The translations under genes were made by a program, and so were the position numbers. Shown here piece by piece: positions 1 to 8,202 of a stretch of DNA of 64,000 nucleotides. The DNA comes from Lachnospiraceae bacterium (lineage in GTDB: Bacteria; Bacillota; Clostridia; Lachnospirales; Lachnospiraceae): NCBI GenBank assembly GCA_910575475.1, contig CAJTGD010000024.1, forward strand, positions 1 to 64,000, given 5' to 3'. A model generated the notes under the pieces. It was not told the DNA's origin and did no database searches. It saw only the letters and a program-made list of their open reading frames with translations. The first letter of the stretch is position 1. Every line of letters begins with the position of its first letter.

Positions 1-90
1 GTGTAATTGTTTTTAGGCAACTCAATTATACCACAGACAAGAGGTTTATGCCTTTTTTATGGGTTAAAGTATTGATTTTTCAAGGTTCAA

Positions 91-106
91 CACACCATGC
101 GGTGTG
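91..106. promoter_or_regulatory. Inverted repeat ahead of the AbiEi-like gene (possible operator)
   Basis: A perfect 6-bp inverted repeat (CACACC, 4-nt spacer ATGC, GGTGTG) lies 20 bp before the start codon at 126. AbiEi-family antitoxins are known to repress their own promoter by binding inverted repeats, so this is a plausible operator. Function is inferred from position and symmetry only; a transcript hairpin is the alternative. Confidence 0.35.
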
Positions 107-125
107 GGAAGTTTGAGATGATTAT

Positions 126-668
126 ATGCTTTATACCTATGGAGAGTGTAAATTGAAATTTGGTTCTGACTACCAGATCAAAAAAGCAATCACAGATGGA
201 AAATTCTACAGAAAAGAAAAAGGAGTTTATTCCGATGAAAAATATGTAGCTGAATTGGAAATCATTTCACTGAAATATCCAAAAGCGATTTTTACATTGA
301 ACAGTGCATTTTATTACCATGGAATGACAGATGTGATTCCGGATTATTATTATCTGCAGACAATCCGGGGAGCGGCAAAAATCAAAGATATAAGGGTAAA
401 ACAGATTTTTGAAAACAGTTCGGAAGTTGAACTTGGTCGGATTGAAATGTTGTATAATGGTACCAGGATTTCTATTTACAATAAGGAGCGGATGTTGATA
501 GAATTGATACGCAGTAAAAATAAGCTGCCATTTGATTATTATAAAGAGATCATTAGCAGCTACAGATACAAGATTGATACATTGGATATTCAGGAGGTTC
601 AGGAATATGCATATATTCTTCCAAAGACAAACATGATAATGGAAACATTACAATTGGAGGTACTATAG
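126..668 (+). CDS. AbiEi-like antitoxin / winged-helix transcriptional regulator, orphan
   Basis: The 180-residue protein resembles the AbiEi family (type IV toxin-antitoxin antitoxins with an N-terminal winged helix and a C-terminal antitoxin domain). Residues 1-40 look like the DNA-binding part. The stretch around residues 56-80 (LNSAFYYHGMTD, then IPDYYY) matches the family core, as does KERMLIELIRSK near residue 120. In intact systems an AbiEii nucleotidyltransferase toxin gene follows directly. Here the next 125 bp hold only a possible 38-codon unrecognised ORF and then an unrelated gene, so the toxin is absent. The gene is much more AT-rich than its right-hand neighbours, which suggests acquisition. 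The ribosome site is weak. It may survive as a solitary regulator or an anti-toxin decoy. Confidence 0.7.
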   Translation: MLYTYGECKLKFGSDYQIKKAITDGKFYRKEKGVYSDEKYVAELEIISLKYPKAIFTLNSAFYYHGMTDVIPDYYYLQTIRGAAKIKDIRVKQIFENSSEVELGRIEMLYNGTRISIYNKERMLIELIRSKNKLPFDYYKEIISSYRYKIDTLDIQEVQEYAYILPKTNMIMETLQLEVL

Positions 669-793
669 TGAGCTTGTATGGAATCAGATATATTCAGAGA
701 TTCTGGAAATAGTATCATTTTTAGTATCGCTTCATACTGTCTGGCATTAATCAGAATATTTTGGCGAAGACCTGAAACGGGGGTGGATTTGGT

Positions 794-1576
794 ATGAAAA
801 AAGTATATATCTGCAGTGACACGATTACCGGGATATTTTCTGCGATTTATGATGCGTGGAAGGAGAGCAGGGACGGTGAAGCAGGGATTGAACTGCGCGG
901 GATGCTGGATACACAGTTATTCTGTGAATATACGGAAGTCACGGAGGAGGAGCGCAAGGCAGCAGCAGTGGAAAAGCTGATTCAGAACCACCTCGGATAT
1001 AACACATACTGGGACATATATCATGCACTCCTGTCCACGCATCCGAAAAAGGCGGAAGCCGTGTTCCACGTCATGCAGGCCGCGCGGACGGTGGGCAACA
1101 GCAAGCGGATCATGGAGCATCTGTCCGATCCGGATGTGGCCTGCGTGTTTGAACTGAGCAGAAAGGTCGCCAACGAAGCACACCAGTTCATGGAATTTAT
1201 CCGTTTCCGGGAGTTGGAAAACGGCGTCCTTTTTTCTGAGATCACACCGAAGAACCGGGTGCTGACATGCATTGCGGATCATTTTGCGGACCGTTTCCCA
1301 CTGGAAAACTGGATGATCTATGATAAGACCTTTCAGGAATTTCTCGTACACCGTATGAGAAGCCAGTGGGTTCTCGTGAGCGGAGAATGCCTGAACCGGG
1401 AAGAGGCGGAGAAGGTTTCGAAAGCGGAAGCGGAGTTCGAAAGGCTGTGGCAGAGATTTTTCCAGTCCATTGCCATCAAGGAACGGGAGAACCCCATCTG
1501 CCAGAGAACCCATCTGCCGATTCATTTCCGCCAGGATATGACCGAGTTCCTTCCGATCAGAGAGGCGGTCCATTGA
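794..1576 (+). CDS. TIGR03915-family putative DNA metabolism protein (DUF4130 type)
   Basis: The 260-residue protein starts MKKVYICSDTITGIFSAIYD, the typical opening of the TIGR03915/DUF4130 family, and contains the conserved segment around residues 90-170 with RTVGNSKRIMEHLSD and FMEFIRFREL. The family has a uracil-DNA-glycosylase-like context and is normally encoded next to a radical-SAM protein (TIGR03916) proposed to act in DNA repair or modification. No radical-SAM gene lies within reach on either side here. The start at 794 follows a purine-rich GGGGGTGG stretch. Biochemical function is not established for the family; the assignment rests on remembered sequence similarity. Confidence 0.75.
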   Translation: MKKVYICSDTITGIFSAIYDAWKESRDGEAGIELRGMLDTQLFCEYTEVTEEERKAAAVEKLIQNHLGYNTYWDIYHALLSTHPKKAEAVFHVMQAARTVGNSKRIMEHLSDPDVACVFELSRKVANEAHQFMEFIRFRELENGVLFSEITPKNRVLTCIADHFADRFPLENWMIYDKTFQEFLVHRMRSQWVLVSGECLNREEAEKVSKAEAEFERLWQRFFQSIAIKERENPICQRTHLPIHFRQDMTEFLPIREAVH

Positions 1577-1717
1577 AGCAGCAGTTGATACGATGCCGTG
1601 ACTGTTGCACCTGGTCCGGATTTCACAGTTATTCATTGAGACACGAAAACACTGCATTCACGCAAAAGGTATTGTGTAATCTGAGGAAGCGGTTTAAGAT
1701 AGAATCAACATCAGGAA

Positions 1718-1738
1718 GTAATGGACCCCATCCATTAC
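1718..1738 (+). other. Perfect hairpin upstream of nfeD
   Basis: An 8-bp perfect stem (GTAATGGA / TCCATTAC) closes a 5-nt loop 40 bp before the NfeD gene. There is no T-run, so it is not a classical terminator. It may be an operator, an RNA stabiliser, or a weak terminator for the gene before it. Confidence 0.35.
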
Positions 1739-1777
1739 AGCACACCAGATGAAATCTAATAGAAAGAAGGAGGTTAC

Positions 1778-2221
1778 ATGGAGAGAGAGGTTTTTATTTG
1801 GCTTGGTTTGCTGATCATGTTTCTTGCCGTTGAGATCGCGACGGTCGGACTGACATCAATCTGGCTGGCCGGAGGCGCAGTGGCCGCATTGCTTTTTACC
1901 ATAGCGGGACTGAATATCTGGTGGCAGGCAGGTGCTTTTCTTGCCGTATCATTCTTACTGCTTATTTTTACCCGCCCATTTGCGGTAAAATACATAAATT
2001 CCCATCATGAAAAAACAAATTATGAGGGAATTATCGGAAAAGTGGTTAGAATAACAGAGACGGTCAACAACCGGCAGGAGATGGGAACCGCAGTTGTGAA
2101 CGGACTGGAATGGACGGCACGAACAGAGGAGGACGGGGTGATCTTGAATCCGGGGGATCTGGCAAAGGTCGTCAACATCTCAGGGGTAAAGCTTGTTGTA
2201 AAAAAGTATGAGGAGGAATAG
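1778..2221 (+). CDS. NfeD-like membrane protein (short form)
   Basis: The 147-residue protein has hydrophobic segments at about residues 6-25, 28-45 and 47-65, then a C-terminal OB-fold-like domain (about 80-147) rich in beta strands with the GxVVNGLEWTA pattern common in NfeD proteins. This is the short NfeD form without the N-terminal protease domain. It lies 3 bp before an SPFH protein gene, the standard NfeD/SPFH pairing. Such pairs are thought to organise membrane microdomains; NfeD probably partners the SPFH scaffold. AAGGAGG before the ATG is a strong ribosome site. Confidence 0.85.
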   Translation: MEREVFIWLGLLIMFLAVEIATVGLTSIWLAGGAVAALLFTIAGLNIWWQAGAFLAVSFLLLIFTRPFAVKYINSHHEKTNYEGIIGKVVRITETVNNRQEMGTAVVNGLEWTARTEEDGVILNPGDLAKVVNISGVKLVVKKYEEE

Positions 2222-2224
2222 AGT

Positions 2225-3169
2225 ATGAATCTCGGAATTATTATCATCATTGTTATTTTAGTCATTTTACTTTTGATCATCATTTCCAACATCAAGATTG
2301 TACCCCAGGCACATGCGTATATACTGGAACGCCTGGGCGGTTACAAGGAGACCTGGAGCGTAGGGCTGCATTTCAAGATGCCGATCCTGGATAAGGTGGC
2401 GAAAAGAGTCTCTTTGAAGGAACAGGTTGTAGACTTTGATCCGCAGGCCGTGATCACAAAGGATAACGTAACCATGCAGATTGATACGGTGGTATTTTTC
2501 CAGATTACAGACCCGAAGAAGTATGCATACGGTGTAGAGAGCCCGATCGCCGCAATTGAAAACCTGACGGCAACAACTCTGCGTAATATCATCGGCGACC
2601 TGGAACTGGATGAGACATTGACCTCCAGGGAGACCATCAACACCAAGATGCGGACGATCCTGGACATTGCCACTGATGAATGGGGAATCAAGGTCAACCG
2701 TGTAGAACTGAAGAACATTATGCCTCCGAAAGCCATTCAGGACGCCATGGAAAAGCAGATGAAGGCGGAGCGTGAACGAAGAGAAGCCATCCTTCGCGCG
2801 GAAGGTGAGAAGAAATCTACCATCCTTGTAGCGGAAGGTGAGAAGGAATCCTTGATTCTGGAAGCAGAGGCTTCCAAGGAAGCTGCGATTCTGAAGGCAG
2901 AAGCGGAGAAGCAGAAACGGATCCGGGAGGCCGAAGGTCAGGCAGAAGCCATCCGTACGGTGCAGAAAGCGACCGCGGAAGGTATCGAGTTTGTAAAGGC
3001 AGCGGGTGCGGATCAGGCAGTGCTGACGCTCAAGAGCCTGGAGGCATTTGTGAAGGCGGCGGACGGCCAGGCTACAAAGATCATCATCCCGTCCGAGCTG
3101 CAGGGGATCGCAGGGCTGACGAAAACCATCGCGGAAGTTGCCCATATCGATGACGTAAAATCGGAGTGA
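2225..3169 (+). CDS. SPFH/Band 7 membrane scaffold protein (stomatin/QmcA-like)
   Basis: The 314-residue protein has one N-terminal membrane segment (about 4-22), then a Band 7/SPFH domain beginning VPQAHAYILERLGGYKETW, typical of stomatin/QmcA proteins. The middle carries the conserved LKNIMPPKAIQDAMEKQMKA motif. Residues about 175-250 form an Ala/Glu/Lys-rich coiled coil (repeated AEGEK and EAEASKEA units) that drives oligomerisation. It follows nfeD by 3 bp, so the two are surely co-transcribed. Its stop codon sits directly before the response-regulator start, which puts the scaffold in one operon with a two-component system. Confidence 0.9.
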   Translation: MNLGIIIIIVILVILLLIIISNIKIVPQAHAYILERLGGYKETWSVGLHFKMPILDKVAKRVSLKEQVVDFDPQAVITKDNVTMQIDTVVFFQITDPKKYAYGVESPIAAIENLTATTLRNIIGDLELDETLTSRETINTKMRTILDIATDEWGIKVNRVELKNIMPPKAIQDAMEKQMKAERERREAILRAEGEKKSTILVAEGEKESLILEAEASKEAAILKAEAEKQKRIREAEGQAEAIRTVQKATAEGIEFVKAAGADQAVLTLKSLEAFVKAADGQATKIIIPSELQGIAGLTKTIAEVAHIDDVKSE

Positions 3170-3177
3170 CCGAAAGT

Positions 3178-3912
3178 ATGGCGAGAATACTGATACTGGA
3201 AGATGAAAACACGAGCCGGACGGCATTGGTAAAAATGCTGAAAAACATATCCGCGGAAATCACGGTGGATGCGGCGGCAGACCTGGCGAAAGCCAGGCTG
3301 CTGCTCGGCAGCACCGTTTCTTTTGATTTATTCTTTTTGGATGTGAACTTAAAGCCCGGGGAAGAGGGGGATACATCCGGTATCCAATTTGCGGAGGAGA
3401 TCCGAAGTATTCGGAAGTACGAATTTACGCCTCTGGTCATGATTACTTCTGTAGCCGGACTGGAGATGGAAGCATATCGAAGGCTGCACTGCTATCAATA
3501 CGTGGTGAAGCCCTATATTCAGTCGGAAGTGGAAGAAATCGTCAGGAAGGTGCTGTTTCACCTTCATGCGGGAACCCGGCCTTCGATCATGGTAAAGAGA
3601 AACGGCGTCAATTATAAGATCTTCTGCGATGAGATCATGTTCTGCCGGGCAATCCCGCGGGGAGTCTGCCTGCAGCTTAAAAACGAGCAGATCGAAGTGC
3701 CGTATCTTTCCATCCATAAGCTGCTGGAAAAGCTTCCGGAGGGGATGTTTTTCCAGTGTCACAGGACATTTGTCGTAAACCGCAATGCTGTCAAATATTA
3801 TGATCTGGTCAATCAGGTGATCCAGGTAGAAGGCTCCTCAGAATGGATCGATATCGGAGTGACCTTCAAGCCGGAAGTCAGGAGGATCTTATATGGTGAA
3901 AAGCAGAACTAA
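3178..3912 (+). CDS. LytTR-family response regulator
   Basis: The protein has a receiver domain (about 1-125) with acidic residues E8/D9, phospho-acceptor D55 in FFLDVNLKPG and the conserved lysine in VVKPY. A C-terminal LytTR DNA-binding domain (about 140-244) carries CHRTFVVNRNAV. This is the AgrA/LytR architecture. I prefer the ATG at 3178 (protein begins MARILILEDE) because receiver domains usually start this way; an in-frame GTG at 3166 overlaps the SPFH stop and would add four residues. The GGAG at 3163-3166 serves the ATG. The gene overlaps the following kinase by 20 bp and presumably works with it. Target promoters are unknown. Confidence 0.9.
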   Translation: MARILILEDENTSRTALVKMLKNISAEITVDAAADLAKARLLLGSTVSFDLFFLDVNLKPGEEGDTSGIQFAEEIRSIRKYEFTPLVMITSVAGLEMEAYRRLHCYQYVVKPYIQSEVEEIVRKVLFHLHAGTRPSIMVKRNGVNYKIFCDEIMFCRAIPRGVCLQLKNEQIEVPYLSIHKLLEKLPEGMFFQCHRTFVVNRNAVKYYDLVNQVIQVEGSSEWIDIGVTFKPEVRRILYGEKQN

Positions 3913-4744
3913 GCTCCTTTACAGAATCTTATGTACCATATCCCTTGTGATCGGCCTGTATCTGGTGACAGACCTGATGTTCAGCGGCACTCTGAATGTG
4001 AAAATGATCATCGTATTTATCCTGGTCATGACAGGAATCATCTGGGGAGCCGTAGACTGGAAGCTGAGCAGCGATCTGATCCGGAATCAGGAAAAGGAGC
4101 TGAAAATGTACCGGCTCTATATCCAGCCTCTGGAAGAGCTGGTAAAGGAGATCAGGGTCAGGCAGCATGAGTTTGACAATCATATCAACGCGATCCTGAA
4201 TATGCATCTGACGGTAGACAACTATGAGGAACTGGTGGAAAAGCAGTCGCGGTACATCCTGGAGATCCGCCGTGACAGCGCCGGCAAGTTCCTGCCGCTT
4301 CTGCGGATCAGCGACAAGGTGCTGGCGGGTTTTCTGTACAGCAAGATCGTCAGTTCTCCGGAAAATGCGGATACAGACGTTGAGGTGCGCAACTGGCAGA
4401 TCTTATCCAGGACATCGGAACACAGCCTGATCGAAATCGTAGGGGTACTGGTGGATAATGCTTATGAGGCAGTCTCGGAGGCAGGCGGCCGGGTCAGGAT
4501 CTTCCTGGATTCCCGGGAGGATCAGATGGTGTTCGAGATTCTGAATGAATATCGGAGGATTCCGTTTGAAGAGCTGGAGAAGTTTTTTGAAAACGGGTAT
4601 ACGACCAAGGATTCAAAAACCGGAAGGCGGGGAGTCGGACTTGCGAGGGTCAAGTCCCTGATTCAAAAGGCAGACGGAGAGATCACGGTTGCCCAGGAAG
4701 TGATTGAAGAGAAAAATTATATCCATATTACAGTGGTTATATGA
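3893..4744 (+). CDS. GHKL-type sensor histidine kinase (AgrC/LytS-like, small)
   Basis: The 283-residue protein has two N-terminal membrane segments (about 8-30 and 37-56) with almost no extracellular loop, a coiled-coil linker, the phospho-acceptor block RQHEFDNHINAI (H92) and a GHKL ATPase domain with N-box NAYEAV and G-box RRGVGLARVKSL. Lacking a sensor domain, it may sense membrane state or a partner protein; the SPFH/NfeD scaffold in the same operon is a natural candidate (inference). AGGAGG at 3880-3885 sets the start. Its stop codon overlaps the helicase start as ATGA. Confidence 0.88.
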   Translation: MVKSRTKLLYRILCTISLVIGLYLVTDLMFSGTLNVKMIIVFILVMTGIIWGAVDWKLSSDLIRNQEKELKMYRLYIQPLEELVKEIRVRQHEFDNHINAILNMHLTVDNYEELVEKQSRYILEIRRDSAGKFLPLLRISDKVLAGFLYSKIVSSPENADTDVEVRNWQILSRTSEHSLIEIVGVLVDNAYEAVSEAGGRVRIFLDSREDQMVFEILNEYRRIPFEELEKFFENGYTTKDSKTGRRGVGLARVKSLIQKADGEITVAQEVIEEKNYIHITVVI

Positions 4745-7299
4745 TGTGGGACGGAACAATGGAAACGGAACAGACAGTAGTGAAAATCTCAGTCCGTAAT
4801 CTGGTAGAATTTATTCTGCGGGAAGGGGACATTGACAATCGTACGGCAGGCAGCATGGAGCGTGACGCCATGCAGCAGGGGAGCAGGATCCACCGCAAGA
4901 TCCAGAGGCGGATGGGTTCTGCTTACTGTGCTGAGGTTCTGCTGAAAATACAGTGTCCCTGCGACGGTTTTACTCTCCAGGTGGAGGGGCGGGCGGACGG
5001 AATCATGGCGGAAGAGGGCAAGACAGTCATTGACGAGATCAAAGGAGTCATGCGGGAGCTGGAGCAGGTTCGGGAGCCTGTGGGCGTCCATCTGGCTCAG
5101 GCCAAGTGCTATGCTTACATATACGCCTCCCAGAATGGGCTGGAAGAGATTGACGTGCAGATGACCTACTGCAATCTGGAGACCGAAGAGATCAAGCGGT
5201 TCCGTCAGCAATATCAGCTGGAAGAACTGGAACACTGGTTCATGGATCTGGTGCATGCTTATGAGAAATGGGCCGGATTCCAGATTGTATGGAAAAAAGA
5301 GCGGAACGCGTCCATCCGCAGAACAGAATTTCCATTTCCCTACCGTGAGGGACAGAGGGATCTGGCGGCTTCTGTTTACCGTACGATCCTGCGCCGAAAA
5401 AAGCTATTTATCCAGGCGCCTACCGGGGTGGGGAAAACGATGGCGACCGTATTTCCCACAGTACGGGCCATGGGAGAGGAACTGGGGGAAAAGCTGTTTT
5501 ACTTGACAGCAAAAACCATCACCAGAACCGTTGCGGAACAGGCATTCCAGACACTTCGAAGCCAGGGGCTGCTGTTTAAGACCATCACCCTGACTGCAAA
5601 GGAAAAAATCTGTTTCTGTGAGGAAACGGAGTGCAACCCAGATGCCTGCCCCTATGCAAAGGGGCACTATGACCGGGTCAATGACGCAGTGTTCGACCTG
5701 GTCACAAACGGCTGCGATCTGACACGCAATGTACTGGAAGCCCAGGCGGAGAAGTATCGGGTCTGCCCCTTTGAGATGGCGTTGGATGTCTCGGTATGGG
5801 TAGACGGGGTGATCTGCGATTATAATTACGTATTTGATCCGAATGCCCATTTGAAACGGTTTTTCTCGGAGGGGAACAAGGGCGGCTATCTGTTCCTGAT
5901 CGATGAGGCGCACAATCTGGTGGAGCGCGGACGGGAGATGTACAGCGCAGAGATTTATAAAGAAGAGATTCTGAAGATCAGGCGTCTCGTGAAAGCAGAG
6001 GATCCCAGGCTGGCAAAACGGCTGGAGGAATGCAACAGGCTGCTTCTGGAGATGAAGCGGGAATGCGAAAACTATACCGTACTGGACGAAGTCCGTCCGT
6101 CCCGCAGGGACATGAGTGATGGGATGCCCCTTGGGGATACCGTATTGGACGAAGTCCGCCCGTCCCGCAGCGGAATGGATGACGAGAGGCGCTTGGAGAA
6201 TCGTGTACAGAATGAGAACGTCCGCTCTGCAAAAGGGGATGCAGGATATCAGGTCGTGGAAAGTGTTTCCCATGTTGCTCTGAAATTGATGAATGTATTC
6301 GGCGAACTGGAACGTTTCCTGGAGGAATGCCAGGATCCGAAGAAGCGGGAGGAGGTCCTGGATTTTTACTTCCAGGTCCGGGATTTTTTGAATATTTATG
6401 ACATCCTGGATGAAAATTATACGGTTTATACGGAACTGGAACGGCAGGGGCGGTTCAAACTGAAGCTTCTGTGCGTTAATCCTGCAGCAAACCTGCAGAA
6501 GTATCTGGAACAGGGGAACAGCACCGTATTTTTTTCTGCTACGTTGCTGCCAATTCATTATTATAAAACGCTTTTGAGCGTGGAAACAGAGGATTACGCC
6601 GTTTACGCCAGGTCCACCTTTCCGGCAGAAAACCGGCTGCTCCTTCTCGGGACGGACGTGAGCACCAGATATACCCTGCGGGGGAAGGAAATGTACCGCA
6701 GGATCGCACTCTATATCCTGGAGACGATCCGGGCAAAGCGGGGGAATTATATGATCTTTTTTCCATCCTACCGCTTCATGGAGGATGTATATGAATTTTT
6801 CCAGATGGAGAGGAAAGAGGAAGACGAGATTGAATGTGTCCTGCAGTCGCAGTATATGGGGGAGGAGGCGAGAGAGATCTTTCTGGAAACCTTTGAGGAG
6901 GACCGGGAGGATTCTCTGGCGGGCTTCTGTGTGATGGGCGGCATCTTCTCGGAGGGGATCGACCTGACAAGGGACCGTCTGATCGGAGCCGTGATCGTGG
7001 GGACGGGGCTGCCCCAGGTCTGCAATGACCGGGAAATCCTGCGTTCCTATTTTGACGGCAGGAAGCTGTCCGGCTTTGACTATGCCTATCTGTATCCCGG
7101 CATGAATAAGGTCCTGCAGTCTGCCGGGCGTGTGATCCGCACGGAGGAGGACCGGGGCGTGATCCTTCTGCTGGATGAGCGGTTTTTGGGAGTCCGGTAC
7201 CAGGGCACATTTCCAAGGGAATGGAGCGGCATACAAACCTGCAGACTGGGGGGGTTGAGCGAGAAACTAAAAAATTTCTGGGGAAACGGAAGGATTTAG
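4741..7299 (+). CDS. RecB-like nuclease domain fused to a DinG/XPD-type Fe-S DNA helicase
   Basis: Residues about 15-185 look like a PD-(D/E)XK nuclease of the RecB/Cas4 group: GSRIHRKIQ, GRADGI, VIDEIKG and QAKCYAYIYA supply the His, Asp, Glu-x-Lys and QxxxY motifs. The helicase follows, with Walker A APTGVGKT (226-233), an Fe-S cysteine cluster (C291, C293, C298, C303, with C342 nearby), DEAH (388-391), and the C-terminal motifs SEGIDL and QSAGRVIRTEED. This is superfamily 2, Rad3/XPD/DinG type, acting on DNA structures during repair or recombination. An extra segment near residues 445-486 contains a duplicated 21-residue unit. The start could instead be the ATG at 4759 (METEQTVVKI), which has a better purine-rich leader. 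Confidence 0.88.
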   Translation: MMWDGTMETEQTVVKISVRNLVEFILREGDIDNRTAGSMERDAMQQGSRIHRKIQRRMGSAYCAEVLLKIQCPCDGFTLQVEGRADGIMAEEGKTVIDEIKGVMRELEQVREPVGVHLAQAKCYAYIYASQNGLEEIDVQMTYCNLETEEIKRFRQQYQLEELEHWFMDLVHAYEKWAGFQIVWKKERNASIRRTEFPFPYREGQRDLAASVYRTILRRKKLFIQAPTGVGKTMATVFPTVRAMGEELGEKLFYLTAKTITRTVAEQAFQTLRSQGLLFKTITLTAKEKICFCEETECNPDACPYAKGHYDRVNDAVFDLVTNGCDLTRNVLEAQAEKYRVCPFEMALDVSVWVDGVICDYNYVFDPNAHLKRFFSEGNKGGYLFLIDEAHNLVERGREMYSAEIYKEEILKIRRLVKAEDPRLAKRLEECNRLLLEMKRECENYTVLDEVRPSRRDMSDGMPLGDTVLDEVRPSRSGMDDERRLENRVQNENVRSAKGDAGYQVVESVSHVALKLMNVFGELERFLEECQDPKKREEVLDFYFQVRDFLNIYDILDENYTVYTELERQGRFKLKLLCVNPAANLQKYLEQGNSTVFFSATLLPIHYYKTLLSVETEDYAVYARSTFPAENRLLLLGTDVSTRYTLRGKEMYRRIALYILETIRAKRGNYMIFFPSYRFMEDVYEFFQMERKEEDEIECVLQSQYMGEEAREIFLETFEEDREDSLAGFCVMGGIFSEGIDLTRDRLIGAVIVGTGLPQVCNDREILRSYFDGRKLSGFDYAYLYPGMNKVLQSAGRVIRTEEDRGVILLLDERFLGVRYQGTFPREWSGIQTCRLGGLSEKLKNFWGNGRI
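6074..6170 (+). repeat. In-frame 63-bp tandem duplication inside the helicase gene
   Basis: Two 34-bp blocks at 6074-6107 and 6137-6170 differ at only a few positions and start 63 bp apart. Each encodes TVLDEVRPSR. The blocks contain short palindromes (GGAC-GAA-GTCC), so they resemble a REP-like element that landed in frame. The insertion lies between helicase motifs and is predicted surface-exposed. Confidence 0.75.
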
Positions 7300-7400
7300 C
7301 CGAAATCCCATATTTTTCTTAACTTTTCAGGCATTGGGCCGATATAACTAACAGAGGATAATAATTGGTTTTCCTAATGAAAAGAAAAGGAGGAAATGAA

Positions 7401-8036
7401 GTGAAAATCGGTGACAATTATCAAAATATCCAGAACAGTTATGCTTATGTTAATGCGAATAATGTAGCGGCAGCTTCCAAGGTTGCAGCGGAGAAGAAGG
7501 ATGGATCAGCAGACGCGGCGGCAGTGGGTGCAGCAACCCCGAATACAGACCGTGCAGAATTCAGCGCTGATACCAAGGTTACAAACAAGATGAGTGATTC
7601 CGAGAGGGCGGCTCTGGTAGAAAGCCTGAAGTCAGACCTGGACAACCAGATGTCACGCTTCACCAACATGATGATGCAGACATTCAACAAGCAGGGAATC
7701 ACAGGCCTTACAGCAGGCAGCGACGCGTTCTGGCGTCAGATCGCAAGCGGCAACTTTACTGTAGATGCCCAGACCAAGGCAGAGGCTCAGCAGGCGATTT
7801 CCGAAGACGGATACTGGGGAGTAAAGCAGACCTCACAGAGAATCTTCGATATGGCGAAGGCACTTGCAGGAGACGATCCCGCTAAGATGAAAAAGATGCA
7901 GGATGCAGTAGAAAAAGGCTTCGAGCAGGCAACTGCTTCCTGGGGCAAGGCTCTTCCGGGTATCTGCGATGATACACACAGCGCGATCAATGGAATGTTC
8001 GAAGAATATTATAAGAACGCAGGCGTGGAGAAATAA
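7401..8036 (+). CDS. Conserved hypothetical protein (possibly DUF5610-like)
   Basis: The 211-residue protein starts at GTG 7401 behind an AGGAGG at 7388-7393; an ATG at 7396 in another frame terminates at once. The first 60 residues are Ala/Asn-rich and low-complexity. The conserved part is C-terminal (about 115-205): SEDGYWGVKQTSQRIFDMA, LAGDDPAKMKKMQDAV and WGKALPGICDDT. That pattern reminds me of the DUF5610 family, sometimes seen near flagellar genes, but this link is tentative. No signal peptide or membrane segment is visible, so it is probably cytoplasmic or exported by a non-Sec route. Function unknown. A good terminator follows. Confidence 0.7.
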   Translation: MKIGDNYQNIQNSYAYVNANNVAAASKVAAEKKDGSADAAAVGAATPNTDRAEFSADTKVTNKMSDSERAALVESLKSDLDNQMSRFTNMMMQTFNKQGITGLTAGSDAFWRQIASGNFTVDAQTKAEAQQAISEDGYWGVKQTSQRIFDMAKALAGDDPAKMKKMQDAVEKGFEQATASWGKALPGICDDTHSAINGMFEEYYKNAGVEK

Positions 8037-8072
8037 GGTACATACGAAAAAGTATGATCAGGAATGTACAGA

Positions 8073-8108
8073 AAGCGGAATGGAGACACAGCTTCATTCC
8101 GCTTTTTT
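8073..8108 (+). terminator. Rho-independent terminator
   Basis: A 10-bp stem (AAGCGGAATG / CATTCCGCTT) with a 12-nt loop runs into six T residues, 36 bp after the stop of the hypothetical gene. Confidence 0.85.
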
Positions 8109-8120
8109 CTTCAATATGAA

Positions 8121-8164
8121 ACCTGCCGCCGGCAGCTTTTCTGCATACGTTGGTATGAAAAACA
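8121..8164. repeat. Copy A of a terminator-associated repeat
   Basis: This block (CCTGCC, GGCAGC, then CTGCATACG, TGGTAT and AACAGC) recurs at 62534-62580 after the EF-G paralog gene, with about 40 nt well conserved. Both copies lie just upstream of, and partly form, a hairpin ending in a T-run. It is probably a dispersed palindromic repeat recruited as a 3'-end structure. Confidence 0.6.
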
Positions 8165-8198
8165 GCCGGTGCGGATTCAACCGACACCGACTGTTTTT
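8158..8198. terminator. Bidirectional terminator (mainly for hsp20)
   Basis: The stem AAAAACAGYCGGTG pairs across a loop of about 13 nt and carries A/T runs on both sides, so it can work in both directions. It lies 5 bp past the hsp20 stop on the minus strand. Confidence 0.75.
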
Positions 8199-8202
8199 GC
8201 CA

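Noticed and set aside
678..797. 38-codon frame between the AbiEi-like gene and the TIGR03915 gene as a residual toxin
   Set aside because: It shows no AbiEii nucleotidyltransferase motif and no ribosome site, and it ends by overlapping the next start; I treat it as chance.
5404..7236. 610-codon open frame on the minus strand opposite the helicase gene
   Set aside because: It is a shadow of the helicase: no ribosome site, no recognisable domain and composition typical of antisense of GC-rich codons.
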